From positions 118,322 through 154,359 of the forward strand of contig NZ_JADHDY010000012.1 of NCBI RefSeq assembly GCF_016820535.1: 36,038 bases of DNA. Reading direction: 5' to 3'. Position numbers and translations under genes: made by a program. This document shows positions 16,540 to 25,282 of the stretch, piece after piece. This stretch comes from Sporosarcina beigongshangi. Lineage in GTDB: Bacteria; Actinomycetota; Actinomycetes; Actinomycetales; Micrococcaceae. Position 1 is the stretch's first letter, and each line of letters begins with the position of its first letter. The notes under the pieces are model-generated. The model was not told the DNA's origin. It saw only the letters and a program-made list of their open reading frames with translations, and made no database searches.

Positions 16540-17832
16540 GTGAAGGTTTTAGTCATTGGCCCCGGAGGCCGCGAACATGCCATTGTCCGCTCGTTGCTCA
16601 GCGACCCCAACGTCAGTGAAGTCCATGCCGCACCCGGCAACGCCGGCATCGCCGAGATTGTGCCCACGCATGCCGTGAACGCAAACGACCCTGCCGCAGT
16701 TGCCGCCCTCGCCCTGAAGCTGGACAGCGACCTCGTCGTGGTTGGCCCCGAGGCGCCGCTGGCCGCCGGCGTTGCCGACGCTGTACGTGAAGCCGGCATC
16801 CCGGTCTTCGGCCCCAGCAAGGAAGCAGCGCAGCTGGAGGCGTCCAAGGCGTTCGCAAAGGCCGTCATGGCCGAGGCGCAGGTCCCCACCGCCATGGCCA
16901 AGGTCGCCGTCAACGCAGCCGAGGCCGCCGACGCGCTGGACACCTTTGGCGCACCCTACGTTGTCAAGGACGACGGACTCGCCGCCGGGAAGGGCGTGGT
17001 GGTCACCAATGACTGCGACGAGGCCCTGGCCCACGCCCAGTCCTGCTTTGACGTGGGCGGCACGGTTGTCATCGAGGAGTTCCTTGACGGCCCCGAAGTC
17101 TCCCTGTTTGTCCTCGCGGACGGCCGCACGGTGGTTCCGCTGGCCCCGGCCCAGGACTTCAAACGCATTTTCGACGGCGACGAAGGCCCCAACACCGGCG
17201 GCATGGGCGCGTACTCGCCGCTGGAATGGGCCCCCGCCGGCCTGGTCCAGGAGGTCATCGACCGCGTCGCCCAGCCCACCATCGACGCCATGGCCCACCG
17301 TGGCACCCCCTTCACCGGCGTCCTGTACTGCGGCCTGGCCCTGACCAGCCGCGGCACCCGAGTCATCGAATTCAACGCCCGCTTCGGCGATCCGGAGACG
17401 CAGGCCGTCCTGGCCCGCCTGAAGACGCCTCTCGGCGGCGTGCTCATGGCGGCAGCCAAGGGCCAGCTGGACGACATCGACGAGCTGCGCTGGGCACCCG
17501 AGACGGCAGTCGCCGTCGTGCTGGCCAGCGAGAACTACCCCGACGCCCCGCGTACCGGCGACCGGATCCGCGGGCTGAAGAAGGCCAACAGGCTCGACGG
17601 CGTGCACGTGCTGCATGCGGGCACCGGCACCGACGGCGACGGCAACACCGTCACCGCCGGCGGCCGCGTGCTGGCCGTTGTGGGCCTTGGCGCCGACCTT
17701 GAGGATGCGCGCGAGAAGGCATACGCGGGCATCGACCAGATCTCCCTGGAAGGCGGCCAATTCCGCACAGACATTGCGGCGAAGGCCGCCCGTGGGGAAA
17801 TCACCGTGGCAAACTCCGCTGGACAGGCATAA
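16540..17832 (+). CDS. purD: phosphoribosylamine-glycine ligase (GAR synthetase)
   Basis: A 430-residue ATP-grasp enzyme for step two of purine synthesis, joining glycine to phosphoribosylamine. The N-terminal domain begins MKVLVIGPGGREHAIV. The ATP-grasp core has YVVKDDGLAAGKGVVV, VVIEEFLDGPEVSLF, GPNTGGMGAYSP and VIEFNARFGDPETQAVL. The C-terminal domain ends in GGRVLAVVGLG and a DQISLEGGQFRTDIA segment. Length and order are normal for a monofunctional PurD. Translation starts at a GTG at 16540, with a -10-like TACCCT only 6 nt upstream. purC follows after 10 nt and is co-transcribed. Confidence 0.97.
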   Translation: MKVLVIGPGGREHAIVRSLLSDPNVSEVHAAPGNAGIAEIVPTHAVNANDPAAVAALALKLDSDLVVVGPEAPLAAGVADAVREAGIPVFGPSKEAAQLEASKAFAKAVMAEAQVPTAMAKVAVNAAEAADALDTFGAPYVVKDDGLAAGKGVVVTNDCDEALAHAQSCFDVGGTVVIEEFLDGPEVSLFVLADGRTVVPLAPAQDFKRIFDGDEGPNTGGMGAYSPLEWAPAGLVQEVIDRVAQPTIDAMAHRGTPFTGVLYCGLALTSRGTRVIEFNARFGDPETQAVLARLKTPLGGVLMAAAKGQLDDIDELRWAPETAVAVVLASENYPDAPRTGDRIRGLKKANRLDGVHVLHAGTGTDGDGNTVTAGGRVLAVVGLGADLEDAREKAYAGIDQISLEGGQFRTDIAAKAARGEITVANSAGQA

Positions 17833-17842
17833 AAGGACCATC

Positions 17843-18769
17843 ATGACTTCAGGAATTCCCGCTGCCCCCATCCTGCCCGGCTGGACCCACATCTACTCCG
17901 GCAAGGTCCGCGAGCTGTACGTCCCGGAGCCTTCCGGTGAAAGCGGCCCCTTCGCCGGCCGCGACGACGTTGTCCTGGTGGTCGCCAGCGACCGCATCAG
18001 CGCCTTTGACCACGTTCTGGCCACAGAAATCCCGGACAAGGGACGCATCCTGACGGGCCTGAGCCTGTGGTGGTTTGAACAGCTGAACGTGCCCAACCAC
18101 CTGGTGGCAACCACTGTGGAAGACGGTGTTCCCGCTGCGGTGGCAGGCCGCGCCATGGTGTGCAAGAAGCTGGAGATGTTCCCCATCGAGTGCATTGCCC
18201 GCGGCTACCTCACCGGTTCCGGACTTACGGAATACCGCGGCTCCCAGACCGTGTGCAGCCTGCCGCTGCCGGCCGGACTGGTGGACGGGTCACGGCTGGA
18301 GGAAGCCATTTTCACCCCATCGGCCAAGGCCGAGGTGGGGGAGCACGACGAGAACATCACCTTTGAAAAAATGGTGGACACCGTCGGCGGACCTGCGGCG
18401 GATGCGCTGCGCGCCCTGACGCTGGAGATCTACTCCCGCGCCGAGGAGATCGCCCGAGGACGCGGCATCATCCTGGCCGACACCAAGGTGGAATTTGGCA
18501 CGGACCCCGCAACAGGCGTCATCACACTCGGCGACGAGGTCCTCACCCCGGACTCTTCACGCTTCTGGGATGCGGAACTGTGGGCTCCCGGCAAGGCGCA
18601 GCCGAGCTTTGACAAGCAGTATGTGCGCGACTGGCTCGCCAGTGATGCCTCCGGCTGGGACCGGGCCTCGGACACCCCGCCGCCTGCCCTTCCGGCCGAC
18701 GTCGTGGAGCGCACCCGCGCCCGCTATGTGGAAGCCTACGAGAGGCTGACGGGCGCCACCTTCGCATAA
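17843..18769 (+). CDS. purC: SAICAR synthase
   Basis: A 308-residue cytoplasmic enzyme that condenses CAIR with aspartate using ATP to give SAICAR in purine synthesis. Motifs: YSGKVRELY, VVASDRISAFDHV, PDKGRILTGLS, CIARGYLTGSG, EARGRGIILADTKVEFG (as ARGRGIILADTKVEFG) and DEVLTPDSSRFWDA. The ATG at 17843 has AAAAGGA upstream; open frame before it overlaps purD and is not coding. In many actinobacteria purS, purQ and purL lie close to purC; here the next gene is a convergent regulator, so those genes must be elsewhere. Confidence 0.96.
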   Translation: MTSGIPAAPILPGWTHIYSGKVRELYVPEPSGESGPFAGRDDVVLVVASDRISAFDHVLATEIPDKGRILTGLSLWWFEQLNVPNHLVATTVEDGVPAAVAGRAMVCKKLEMFPIECIARGYLTGSGLTEYRGSQTVCSLPLPAGLVDGSRLEEAIFTPSAKAEVGEHDENITFEKMVDTVGGPAADALRALTLEIYSRAEEIARGRGIILADTKVEFGTDPATGVITLGDEVLTPDSSRFWDAELWAPGKAQPSFDKQYVRDWLASDASGWDRASDTPPPALPADVVERTRARYVEAYERLTGATFA

Positions 18770-18788
18770 CTTGGCGCAATCGTGCACG

Positions 18789-18804
18789 CCGCCCGCAAGG
18801 GCGG
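18789..18804. terminator. short GC hairpin between purC and the XRE-TPR gene
   Basis: CCGCCC (18789-18794) pairs with GGGCGG (18799-18804) around a GCAA loop, in the 44-bp gap between convergent genes. There is no T-tract, so terminator activity is uncertain. Confidence 0.4.
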
Positions 18805-18813
18805 GCCGCGGAC

Positions 18814-20067
18814 CTACAGCGAGACGAGGTGGGCTGCGGCAACCTCGGCGCGGTCAACGGCCCCGGCCCGGGAAAAGCGTGCGCGTGCGCGAAGGAAGGC
18901 GTCGCGGGCTTCGTCGCTGCGGCCGGCATCGCGCAGCGTGTCGCCGAGCAGCAGTGCAGTGTCCCCGGCAATGTGGGGAGCCAGTTGCTCATGGTCCCGT
19001 TCAAGGTTGTACAAGAGTTCCAGTGCACGGTCCAGCTCGCCGTTGAGGTAGTGCCAACGGGCGCGCAGCAGCGAGACTTCCATGATTTCGGCGGGTGTGG
19101 CGCCCACCACCGAATGGGCGAGTTCGCTGCGTTCAATGGCCTGCAGGGTGGCGGGCTCCACCACGCCGGCCGAGAGCCGCACCCAGGCCGTGGCCTTGTT
19201 GAACTGGGCCCAGCGGGACAGGTCAGCGGTGGGGGAGAGCAGCCTGGCCGCCTTGGAATGGTGCTCCAGCCCGGCCCGGGTGTCGTGGCGGATGAATGCC
19301 ACATTGCCAACAACCCAATGGATTTCCCCGGCCACCTGGGGCGGGGTCTCCCGCGTGATGGACTCGGCCAGCGTCAATGAGTGGGTCCAGGCGTCATCCA
19401 GCCGGCCCACCTCGGTCAGCGCGCCCACCAGCGTCTGCAGCGCCAACAGGTAGGCGTTGAACTCTTCCGTGCTGTCTCCGGAACCGATCTCGACAGCCTT
19501 GGTGGCGTGGGCAATGGCTTCTGTCAAGGATCCCTGTGAAAGCATCGCGGCGGCCATGACCTGGTCCGCCCGCATGGACAGGGCATCGCATTCAGCCGTC
19601 ATGGGGGCCGCCAGCAGTGTGTCCAGGATGGCGACGGCCGCGTCGTGGTCACCGGCGCGCATATGCGAATTGGCTGCGAGGAACATCATGTTCCACCAGC
19701 TGACGGGGTCGTTGCCGTCCAGGGCAAGGTCGGCGGCCTCCAAGGCATTGGCCGCTGCCCCGGAATAATCACGGGTGTCCCAGCTCTGCCGGGCGCAAAG
19801 GGAGAGCCGGAGGCAGTCGGTCTCCCGGGCCGAGGCTGCGCCGTCGGGCCCTGCTCCGGAGGCGTCCGCATGCTCCGCCGTCCCGCTGCCCGGCGCCGTC
19901 AGCAGCAGCCCGGCGAGCTGCCGGATGATTTCGATGGTCGGTTCGCGGTGCGCGTTCTCAAGGAGTGAGATGTAGCTCGCCGAATACAATTCCCCACCCA
20001 ATTCACCCTGGGTCAAGTCGCGTGACAATCGTTCTTGTTTCAGCCGTTCACCAAAACTGCTGCCCAC
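18814..20067 (-). CDS. XRE-family regulator with TPR-like C-terminal domain
   Basis: A 417-residue cytoplasmic protein. The N-terminal 65 residues are a Cro/CI-type helix-turn-helix (GERLKQERLSRDLTQGELGG, SASYISLLENAHREPT). The rest is a long alpha-helical, Ala/Leu-rich region with tetratricopeptide-like periodicity (about 95-415), as in regulators that sense peptides or protein partners through TPR repeats. I start it at the GTG at 20067 (VGSSFGERLK) because AAGGAG lies 6 nt upstream; the open frame runs to 20187 but that part is basic and non-conserved. Convergent with purC. The ligand and targets are unknown; the DUF6541 gene upstream on the same strand is the nearest neighbour. Confidence 0.88.
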   Translation of the reverse strand: MGSSFGERLKQERLSRDLTQGELGGELYSASYISLLENAHREPTIEIIRQLAGLLLTAPGSGTAEHADASGAGPDGAASARETDCLRLSLCARQSWDTRDYSGAAANALEAADLALDGNDPVSWWNMMFLAANSHMRAGDHDAAVAILDTLLAAPMTAECDALSMRADQVMAAAMLSQGSLTEAIAHATKAVEIGSGDSTEEFNAYLLALQTLVGALTEVGRLDDAWTHSLTLAESITRETPPQVAGEIHWVVGNVAFIRHDTRAGLEHHSKAARLLSPTADLSRWAQFNKATAWVRLSAGVVEPATLQAIERSELAHSVVGATPAEIMEVSLLRARWHYLNGELDRALELLYNLERDHEQLAPHIAGDTALLLGDTLRDAGRSDEARDAFLRARARFSRAGAVDRAEVAAAHLVSL

Positions 20068-20124
20068 GTACTGCTCCTTGTCTGGCACCTGCCGCCCGCA
20101 CTGTGGCGCACCAGGTGGGGTGCG

Positions 20125-20137
20125 CCGTCGGCGACGG
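20125..20137. promoter_or_regulatory. 13-bp palindrome upstream of the XRE-TPR gene
   Basis: CCGTCG-G-CGACGG, a perfect 6-bp inverted repeat with one central base, 58 nt before the GTG of the XRE-TPR gene. Possible operator; GC-rich, so chance occurrence is not excluded. Confidence 0.35.
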
Positions 20138-20202
20138 ATTGATCGTTGGCTAAAACCTAACAGAAATAGGGTCCAGAAACGGGCCATTTGGATTTCATGT
20201 CA

Positions 20203-22176
20203 TCACCCGGGGGGCGTGCCGTCACAAGTCGTCAGCTTGTACAGGCGGGCGTGGCCCTCGCTGGCCACGAGCGTGAAGCCCGCGGAGTCGGGGGCCAGCG
20301 TCACGCCGGGGTAGAGCGAACGAGGATGGGCGAACGCCGGAATGTAGTCCGTGCCGAAGTCCAGCAGGTGGGTCACGCCCAGCCGTTTCGCGGCGGCGCA
20401 CACCTCCGGATCGCTGTCGACCCGGTTGAGCCAAAACCGCAGCGTGAACTGGTCTGGGGTGAGCTCTGCCTGCGAGCTGTAGGGAAACAGCATGGTCCGC
20501 CCGGCCAGCGCCATGGCCAGGGCCGAGCCGTTGTACGGGTTGTTCGCGATCACGTCGGCCGGGGTGGTGTACTCCCCGAGCCGGTGGATCAGCGCCAGCT
20601 CCTGCGCATCCACCTGTGCCAGCCCGTCCGGCGCTGCCGGCACGTTGTACATGATGCCCACCTGCTCCTTCATCTGCCACAGCCCGGGGTTGCCCAGGGC
20701 CAGTACGACGGCGAGCCCGGCCACCGCGGCCGGCCTCGCCTTGCGCCGGGCGAAGGAGGGCAGCCGCCGGCTGAGCCAGTCGGTGCAGCGCACCATGCCC
20801 AGTGCGGCGAGGGGCACGCCGAGCAGCGGCAGCAGCGCCGCAATGCGTTCGGGGTTGTCCCACCACGGGGCCAGCATGATGTTGGTGGGGCCAAAGTCCG
20901 TCCCCGCGGTCAACGGGTACATGAACACGAGCAGGATGGCGGCGGCAGGCAGCCAGCCCAGGCCCGGGCGGCGCCGGCCGGCCAACACTCCAGCCAGCAC
21001 CAGGGCGGTCAGGGCGATGGCCGGGAACCAGATCGGGGCCGGGGCCATGGTGGCGTTGCGCAGCACCGCCAGGGGGAAGGGCATGAACGCAAGGGACGCG
21101 TAGTTGAACAGGCTGCGGATCTGCGGCAGGGCCAGCAGGGCCCCTCCCGCGGAGGCCATCACCACCAGCAGCAGCGCCACCCGCAGCCAGCCGCCGCGGC
21201 GGCCGGAAGCGAAGCCTGTCCGCAGCCAGGAAAACAGCAGGAACAACAGCAGCGGAGTCAGCACCAGCAGGATGCTGAACACCCCGTTGGGCTGCGCCGT
21301 GACGGCACCGGGCAGGAAGAGCGCCACAACCGCCAACGCCTGCGCCGGTTCCAGGCCCGTGTGGATGGCAGGCCGCAGGATCATGAGCACCAGGGCGATG
21401 CCCACTGGCACCAGCGCGTTGGACAGCGAGTTGGGATAGGCGGAACCATATTGCAGCAACAGCCACGGGAACGCCGGGAACGCCGCGGCAAAAATGCCGG
21501 CACACACCAGCAGGAGGCGGCGGCCGCCAAACAGCACCCGGGCCAGGAACATGGCACTCAGGGGCCAGACCACGCCGGCCACGGCCAGCCACACCAGGTT
21601 GGTGGCGGCCGGAGTGCTGGCGCCGGTGAGGACGGCCAGGAGGCTGGCCACCCCGTGCCATGCGCCGGGGTAGAACGACGACTTCCCCGGCGGCAGGATG
21701 AACCCGGAGATGGCGAAGGAGGAGGCGTTGCCCTGCTCCATGGCGTACTGGGTGGCGTTCAGGTGGAACACCGAGTCGTAGCCCTGGGTGAACTGTTCGG
21801 GGGTCGGGGCAACCATGGTGAGCAGCGCCGTCGTCATGGCCAGGGAAATGAGCACCCCGGCCGTGACGGCGGCGATTCCCGACCAGCCGCCGGGGGCGGC
21901 CGGGGCCGACCGCAAGGCGGGGATGAAGCGCCCTGCCGCCCACGCCCCGGCCGCGGCAACGGCCGTGCCCAGCAGGACCACGGGCAGCCCCCACGGCAGG
22001 CCGATCAGCGGGGCCGTGATGGCGCTGACGGCCACCACGGAAACGGACACGGCGGGCGCCAGAAAAAGCAGCATGAGCCCCCGCACGCGCAGCGCCGCCA
22101 GGACGGCCGCGCCAGGGAGGGTGAAGATCAGCAGGGCTGCCAAGAAAGCCGGCAGTGCCTCAATCCATGGGTTCAT
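20203..22176 (-). CDS. polytopic DUF6541-family membrane protein, possible GT-C glycosyltransferase
   Basis: A 657-residue protein with at least ten membrane helices filling residues 1 to about 500, and a soluble C-terminal region of about 130 residues. The first long outside loop carries GYDSVFHLNATQYAMEQG, with an Asp and a nearby His in the place where GT-C glycosyltransferases keep their acidic catalytic residue. The soluble tail (NNPYNGSALAMALAGR, LGVTHLLDFG, HARLYKL) resembles that of DUF6541 proteins of actinobacteria. Such proteins are presumed to use lipid-linked sugars at the outer face of the membrane, but that is inference. A nearly full-length open frame on the opposite strand is a GC-rich shadow. 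It follows the YjdM-type gene by 31 nt and may share its transcript. Confidence 0.8.
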   Translation of the reverse strand: MNPWIEALPAFLAALLIFTLPGAAVLAALRVRGLMLLFLAPAVSVSVVAVSAITAPLIGLPWGLPVVLLGTAVAAAGAWAAGRFIPALRSAPAAPGGWSGIAAVTAGVLISLAMTTALLTMVAPTPEQFTQGYDSVFHLNATQYAMEQGNASSFAISGFILPPGKSSFYPGAWHGVASLLAVLTGASTPAATNLVWLAVAGVVWPLSAMFLARVLFGGRRLLLVCAGIFAAAFPAFPWLLLQYGSAYPNSLSNALVPVGIALVLMILRPAIHTGLEPAQALAVVALFLPGAVTAQPNGVFSILLVLTPLLLFLLFSWLRTGFASGRRGGWLRVALLLVVMASAGGALLALPQIRSLFNYASLAFMPFPLAVLRNATMAPAPIWFPAIALTALVLAGVLAGRRRPGLGWLPAAAILLVFMYPLTAGTDFGPTNIMLAPWWDNPERIAALLPLLGVPLAALGMVRCTDWLSRRLPSFARRKARPAAVAGLAVVLALGNPGLWQMKEQVGIMYNVPAAPDGLAQVDAQELALIHRLGEYTTPADVIANNPYNGSALAMALAGRTMLFPYSSQAELTPDQFTLRFWLNRVDSDPEVCAAAKRLGVTHLLDFGTDYIPAFAHPRSLYPGVTLAPDSAGFTLVASEGHARLYKLTTCDGTPPG

Positions 22177-22207
22177 GCGTCAGGTCCGGTGGCGGGTGCC
22201 GCCTCGC

Positions 22208-22558
22208 TCAAGCCTTCTTGACGATGCTGGACTTGAGCTTCATGGGACCGAAGCCGTCCACCTTGGCGTCGATGTCGTGCCCGTTGACAGGGGTGATGAG
22301 GCGGATGTTGCGCACCTTCGTGCCGATCTTCAGATCCTGCGGGCTGCCCTTGACCTTCATGGTCTTGACGATGCTCACAGTGTCGCCGTCGGAGAGCACA
22401 TTGCCCACGGCATCCTTCACAACGGTCTCCGCCTCGGCTTCCGCAGCCGCCTCGGAAGGGGACCACTCGTGGGCGCATTCGGGGCACACCAGCAATTCAC
22501 CCATCTCATAGGTGTAGGCGCTGGAGCAGACAGGGCAGGGGGGAAGTGTCTCAGTCAT
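22208..22558 (-). CDS. YjdM/PhnA-type zinc-ribbon protein
   Basis: A 116-residue cytoplasmic protein. The N-terminus is a zinc ribbon with two CPxC-type knuckles ([13 protein letters not shown] and [10 protein letters not shown]). The C-terminal half has the conserved PhnA domain pattern [35 protein letters not shown] and [14 protein letters not shown] (given in pieces of the domain). The family was named for phosphonate genes in E. coli, but YjdM is not needed for phosphonate breakdown and its role is open. I start at the ATG at 22558, 7 nt after a TAGTAT hexamer, which predicts a leaderless mRNA; an in-frame ATG at 22567 overlaps that hexamer and is less likely. Confidence 0.88.
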   Translation of the reverse strand: MTETLPPCPVCSSAYTYEMGELLVCPECAHEWSPSEAAAEAEAETVVKDAVGNVLSDGDTVSIVKTMKVKGSPQDLKIGTKVRNIRLITPVNGHDIDAKVDGFGPMKLKSSIVKKA

Positions 22559-22729
22559 GCCCTCCATACTAGCCGCTGGCGCCTTGGGCGCGACGGCGCG
22601 CTGCCGCGGCCGGGCGGGCCCTCGGCGGCCACGCAGACCGCTGCGAGCACGATTGTGACGCGCTGCTTTTCCCGAACGCGGGGGAATTCCACAGCCTGGT
22701 CCATCTCTTGATTGATATCGACAGACAAC

Positions 22730-22750
22730 TTTGTAAGGATTGCTTACAAA
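22730..22750. promoter_or_regulatory. operator-like palindrome upstream of the LuxR-type gene
   Basis: TTTGTAAG (22730-22737) and CTTACAAA (22743-22750), a perfect 8-bp inverted repeat with 5-nt spacer. It lies 40 nt before the start of the LuxR-type gene. It overlaps a likely -10 region: TTGATT (22708-22713) is 17 nt upstream of TTGTAA. AT-rich in a GC-rich genome, so it stands out. The repressor is unknown. Confidence 0.6.
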
Positions 22751-22790
22751 TGTCAGTGCGTTAATGAGGACGACTCGGGCGGAGGGCACG

Positions 22791-25157
22791 ATGGCGCTGG
22801 TTTACCCTGAGGTGAACGGGCCGGCAGGGACGGTTCCGGACCTGCTGGGCATCGTTGCCGACCGCGGAATCTCCATGGCCCCCAACGTCGCCGCCACCCT
22901 CTGCCGCGACCTGGCCGGAGACCTGGACGCCGCCCTGGAGGTGGCAGGGGCCCTCAGCCCCGTGCAGCTCGCCGGCCACAGCGCCCTGCCGGACCCCCTG
23001 CCGCTGCTGCCGGGCCTGGCTGCGCGGCTGGACACGCCGGAGCTGAGCCCGGAAGACCGGGAGCTGCTGCTTGCTGCCGCCGTCTGCGTGGAAGACCGCA
23101 CCGAGGTGCTCCTGACGCTGGCGCCGGGAAGCATGGCGGAGCTGATCGGCGGCCCGCTGGGTCCGCACCTGCAATTTGTGGCGGGGCACTTCTCCTTTGC
23201 CGACCCCCGCATGCGCCTGTGGATCCACGAAATATCCACGCAGGCCGAACGCACCAACGCCCATGTGCTCATGCAGCACGCCTACGCCGGGCTCGGCCGG
23301 CGCGGCAAGGCAGTGTGGCACCAGTCCCTGGCCACCCTCGAGGGGGACGCCGCCCTGGTGCCGGCCCTGCTGGAACTCTCCCGGGAGGCGGAGCTGGCCG
23401 GCAACGCGGTCTGGGCCCACGCGATCGCACGGGAGGCCGCCAGCCACGCCAACGGCCCGGCCGTCCTGGACAGCCATCTGGCCTGCGGCGCCGCGGCACT
23501 GAAGCTGGGCCTGGTCTCCGACGCCGTCGCCTGGCTGGCCCCCGTGCTGGACGCCGCGGACCCGCAGCTCGCGGCCAGCGCCCTGGCCCCGTACATCCAT
23601 GCCGAATCGCTGTTGACCGGCGAGGTCCCCACCGTTCTCGCGGAACGCCGCGCCATGTCGCTGCTGGCGGCCGTCCCCGACCTGGATGCCGACGGCGCCA
23701 CCCGGGTTATGCGCTCCGTGGCCAAGGCCTGCGGGCTGGCTGCGGGCCTGTGTGCCGCTGCGGGCCGGCTTGAGGATGCCGGCCGGTTCCTGACGCAGGC
23801 CGAGGCCCTCGTAGAGGACAACACCCTGGAGGGGCTGCCGCTGTGCGCCGCCCGCGGCTGGTGTGCCCTCTTCGGCGTCCCCGAGGCCAACCCCTCCCGC
23901 TGTTGCCGCCAGGAAGAGGACGGGGTACTGGAATTCTCCGACGTCCGGGTGGTGATGGAGGCGCTGACCATGGGGCTGGCGGACGACGCCGGAGCCGGGC
24001 TCAGGCTTCTCCAGGCCGGTCCCTGCATGGCTGGCCAGGGAGGCGGAACGCGCGGGTCCGGGGAGGGCCGGCGCGGCTCTATCGGCCAGCTGCACCGGGC
24101 CGCATCCCCCATGGGGCTGGCCTATCGTTCCGTGGCCGCCTCGCTGCTGCATTTTTGGCAGGGCGACGCCGCCCGGGCTGCGACAGTACTGGAACTGGCC
24201 ATGGCGGTGGCCCCCGTCGGCTTGCCGTTCTCCGGGCTGGGGGTTGCCCTGGCCCGGCGCCTGGACGTGGTGACAACCGGAAAGGCCGGCCCCATGGCGA
24301 TGGCACTGGGCGCCGGCTGTCCCATCTCCGCGTCGCCCTTCATCCGCACCGCCGACCTCACTGACAGGGCCCTCGCAGCTTATTTTGACGGCAACCTGCT
24401 CGAATCCTCGACGCTGGGCCGGCTCGCCGTCGACCGTGCCGCGCGCGGGGCGTCCTTCCCCCTGTTCATGCCGGGCTTCGACGAGACGGGCCCGGCCGGA
24501 GCTCCTTCGCCCGGGCCCGCACCCAACGCCAAACCCGAGGCCGTGCCGGCCCCTGCTGCACTCCGCCGCGTTCCGGAGGGCTACCGCCGGGCCGCCGAGG
24601 CCCGGCGCCTGCTCAGGTCCTCGGACGCGGCACGGTTTTCCGGAGACTACTGCCACGCGCAGGCGGCCAGTGCAGCCCTGCCCTCCACCTATGAGCGCGC
24701 CCGCACGGAGTTCGTGCTGGGCCAGGCCTGCCTGCGCCACGGCCACGCCGCCATGGCGAGGGAGCACCTTGTGGTGGCGGCCGACCTCTTCCGCGAAGCC
24801 GGCGCGCCCCCGTGGCGGCGGGCCGTGGAAAACATGCTGGATTCCGTCGACGGGCACGCCGCCGCACAGCAACGTCCGACGGCTCTCCACGCCGTCGGGC
24901 ATCCACGGCCTGTGGGGCCGCTTGAGGAGTGCCGCACCGTCTGGGCGGAACAGTTGACGGAACGTGAGCTGGAGGTGGCCATGCTGGTGGTGGACGGAGC
25001 CTCGAACCGGCAGGTGGCCGCAAGACTGCATGTGTCCGTGCGGACCGTGGAGGTCCACCTGGGCAGGGTTTTCCACAAACTACAGGTGCGTTCGCGCGTG
25101 GAATTGAGCGTCGCCGCCCACCGCATGGGCGCCGGGTGGAGCACGGTGGCTACGTAG
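22791..25157 (+). CDS. large LuxR-type transcriptional regulator next to the chitinase genes
   Basis: A 788-residue regulator. The C-terminal 65 residues are a LuxR/GerE helix-turn-helix ([47 protein letters not shown]; about 720-785). The rest is an alpha-helical, Ala/Leu-rich array of tetratricopeptide-like character. I see no Walker A P-loop, so unlike MalT or other LAL/STAND regulators it appears to lack the NTPase switch; residues about 570-600 are a Pro/Gly/Ala linker. GGAGGG precedes the ATG at 22791. It is transcribed toward two chitinase genes, the first starting 125 nt after its stop, so it is a candidate chitinase regulator (inference). A long opposite-strand frame here is a shadow. 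Confidence 0.85.
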   Translation: MALVYPEVNGPAGTVPDLLGIVADRGISMAPNVAATLCRDLAGDLDAALEVAGALSPVQLAGHSALPDPLPLLPGLAARLDTPELSPEDRELLLAAAVCVEDRTEVLLTLAPGSMAELIGGPLGPHLQFVAGHFSFADPRMRLWIHEISTQAERTNAHVLMQHAYAGLGRRGKAVWHQSLATLEGDAALVPALLELSREAELAGNAVWAHAIAREAASHANGPAVLDSHLACGAAALKLGLVSDAVAWLAPVLDAADPQLAASALAPYIHAESLLTGEVPTVLAERRAMSLLAAVPDLDADGATRVMRSVAKACGLAAGLCAAAGRLEDAGRFLTQAEALVEDNTLEGLPLCAARGWCALFGVPEANPSRCCRQEEDGVLEFSDVRVVMEALTMGLADDAGAGLRLLQAGPCMAGQGGGTRGSGEGRRGSIGQLHRAASPMGLAYRSVAASLLHFWQGDAARAATVLELAMAVAPVGLPFSGLGVALARRLDVVTTGKAGPMAMALGAGCPISASPFIRTADLTDRALAAYFDGNLLESSTLGRLAVDRAARGASFPLFMPGFDETGPAGAPSPGPAPNAKPEAVPAPAALRRVPEGYRRAAEARRLLRSSDAARFSGDYCHAQAASAALPSTYERARTEFVLGQACLRHGHAAMAREHLVVAADLFREAGAPPWRRAVENMLDSVDGHAAAQQRPTALHAVGHPRPVGPLEECRTVWAEQLTERELEVAMLVVDGASNRQVAARLHVSVRTVEVHLGRVFHKLQVRSRVELSVAAHRMGAGWSTVAT

Positions 25158-25175
25158 TCCCACCTATGCGTAGTT

Positions 25176-25216
25176 GTGCGGATGTGCGCAGAACCTGTCC
25201 GGAGATAGCGTGGTGG
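25176..25216 (+). promoter_or_regulatory. putative promoter module of the first chitinase gene
   Basis: GTGC-N-GATGTG-N-GC-AG (25176-25190) followed, 15 nt later, by ATAGCGT-N2-TGG (from 25205). The same two blocks in the same order and almost the same spacing lie before the second chitinase gene (28257-28296). TAGCGT (25206-25211) is the presumed -10; the transcript would start near 25218. The likely leader is about 65 nt and contains the stem-loop at 25230-25258. Confidence 0.5.
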
Positions 25217-25229
25217 CCAGCCAGCGCGG

Positions 25230-25258
25230 GTGTGAACCCTGCGCTGCAGGGATCACAC
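25230..25258 (+). promoter_or_regulatory. 29-bp near-perfect palindrome in the first chitinase leader
   Basis: Outer arms GTGTGA (25230-25235) and TCACAC (25253-25258), and inner arms CCCTGC (25237-25242) and GCAGGG (25246-25251), with a GCT loop and a single A/A mismatch between the arm pairs. In RNA it would be a very stable stem-loop ending 24 nt before the chitinase ATG. As DNA it could be an operator. There is no T-tract after it, so a terminator for the LuxR-type gene is less likely. Confidence 0.6.
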
Positions 25259-25282
25259 TCACTCCTTCAGAACAGGAATTTC

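Noticed and set aside
16549-17892. 447-residue open frame opposite purD
   Set aside because: purD on the plus strand has all family motifs; the opposite frame is a composition artefact.
20188-22221. 677-residue open frame on the plus strand, Gln/Arg/Gly/His-rich
   Set aside because: It lies wholly opposite the DUF6541 membrane protein. Its composition is that of a GC-rich antisense frame and it has no domain; the minus-strand frame has clear membrane helices.
22761-25076. 771-residue open frame opposite the LuxR-type gene
   Set aside because: Antisense shadow: Gly/Arg/His/Gln-rich, no recognisable domain, whereas the plus strand ends in an unmistakable LuxR helix-turn-helix.
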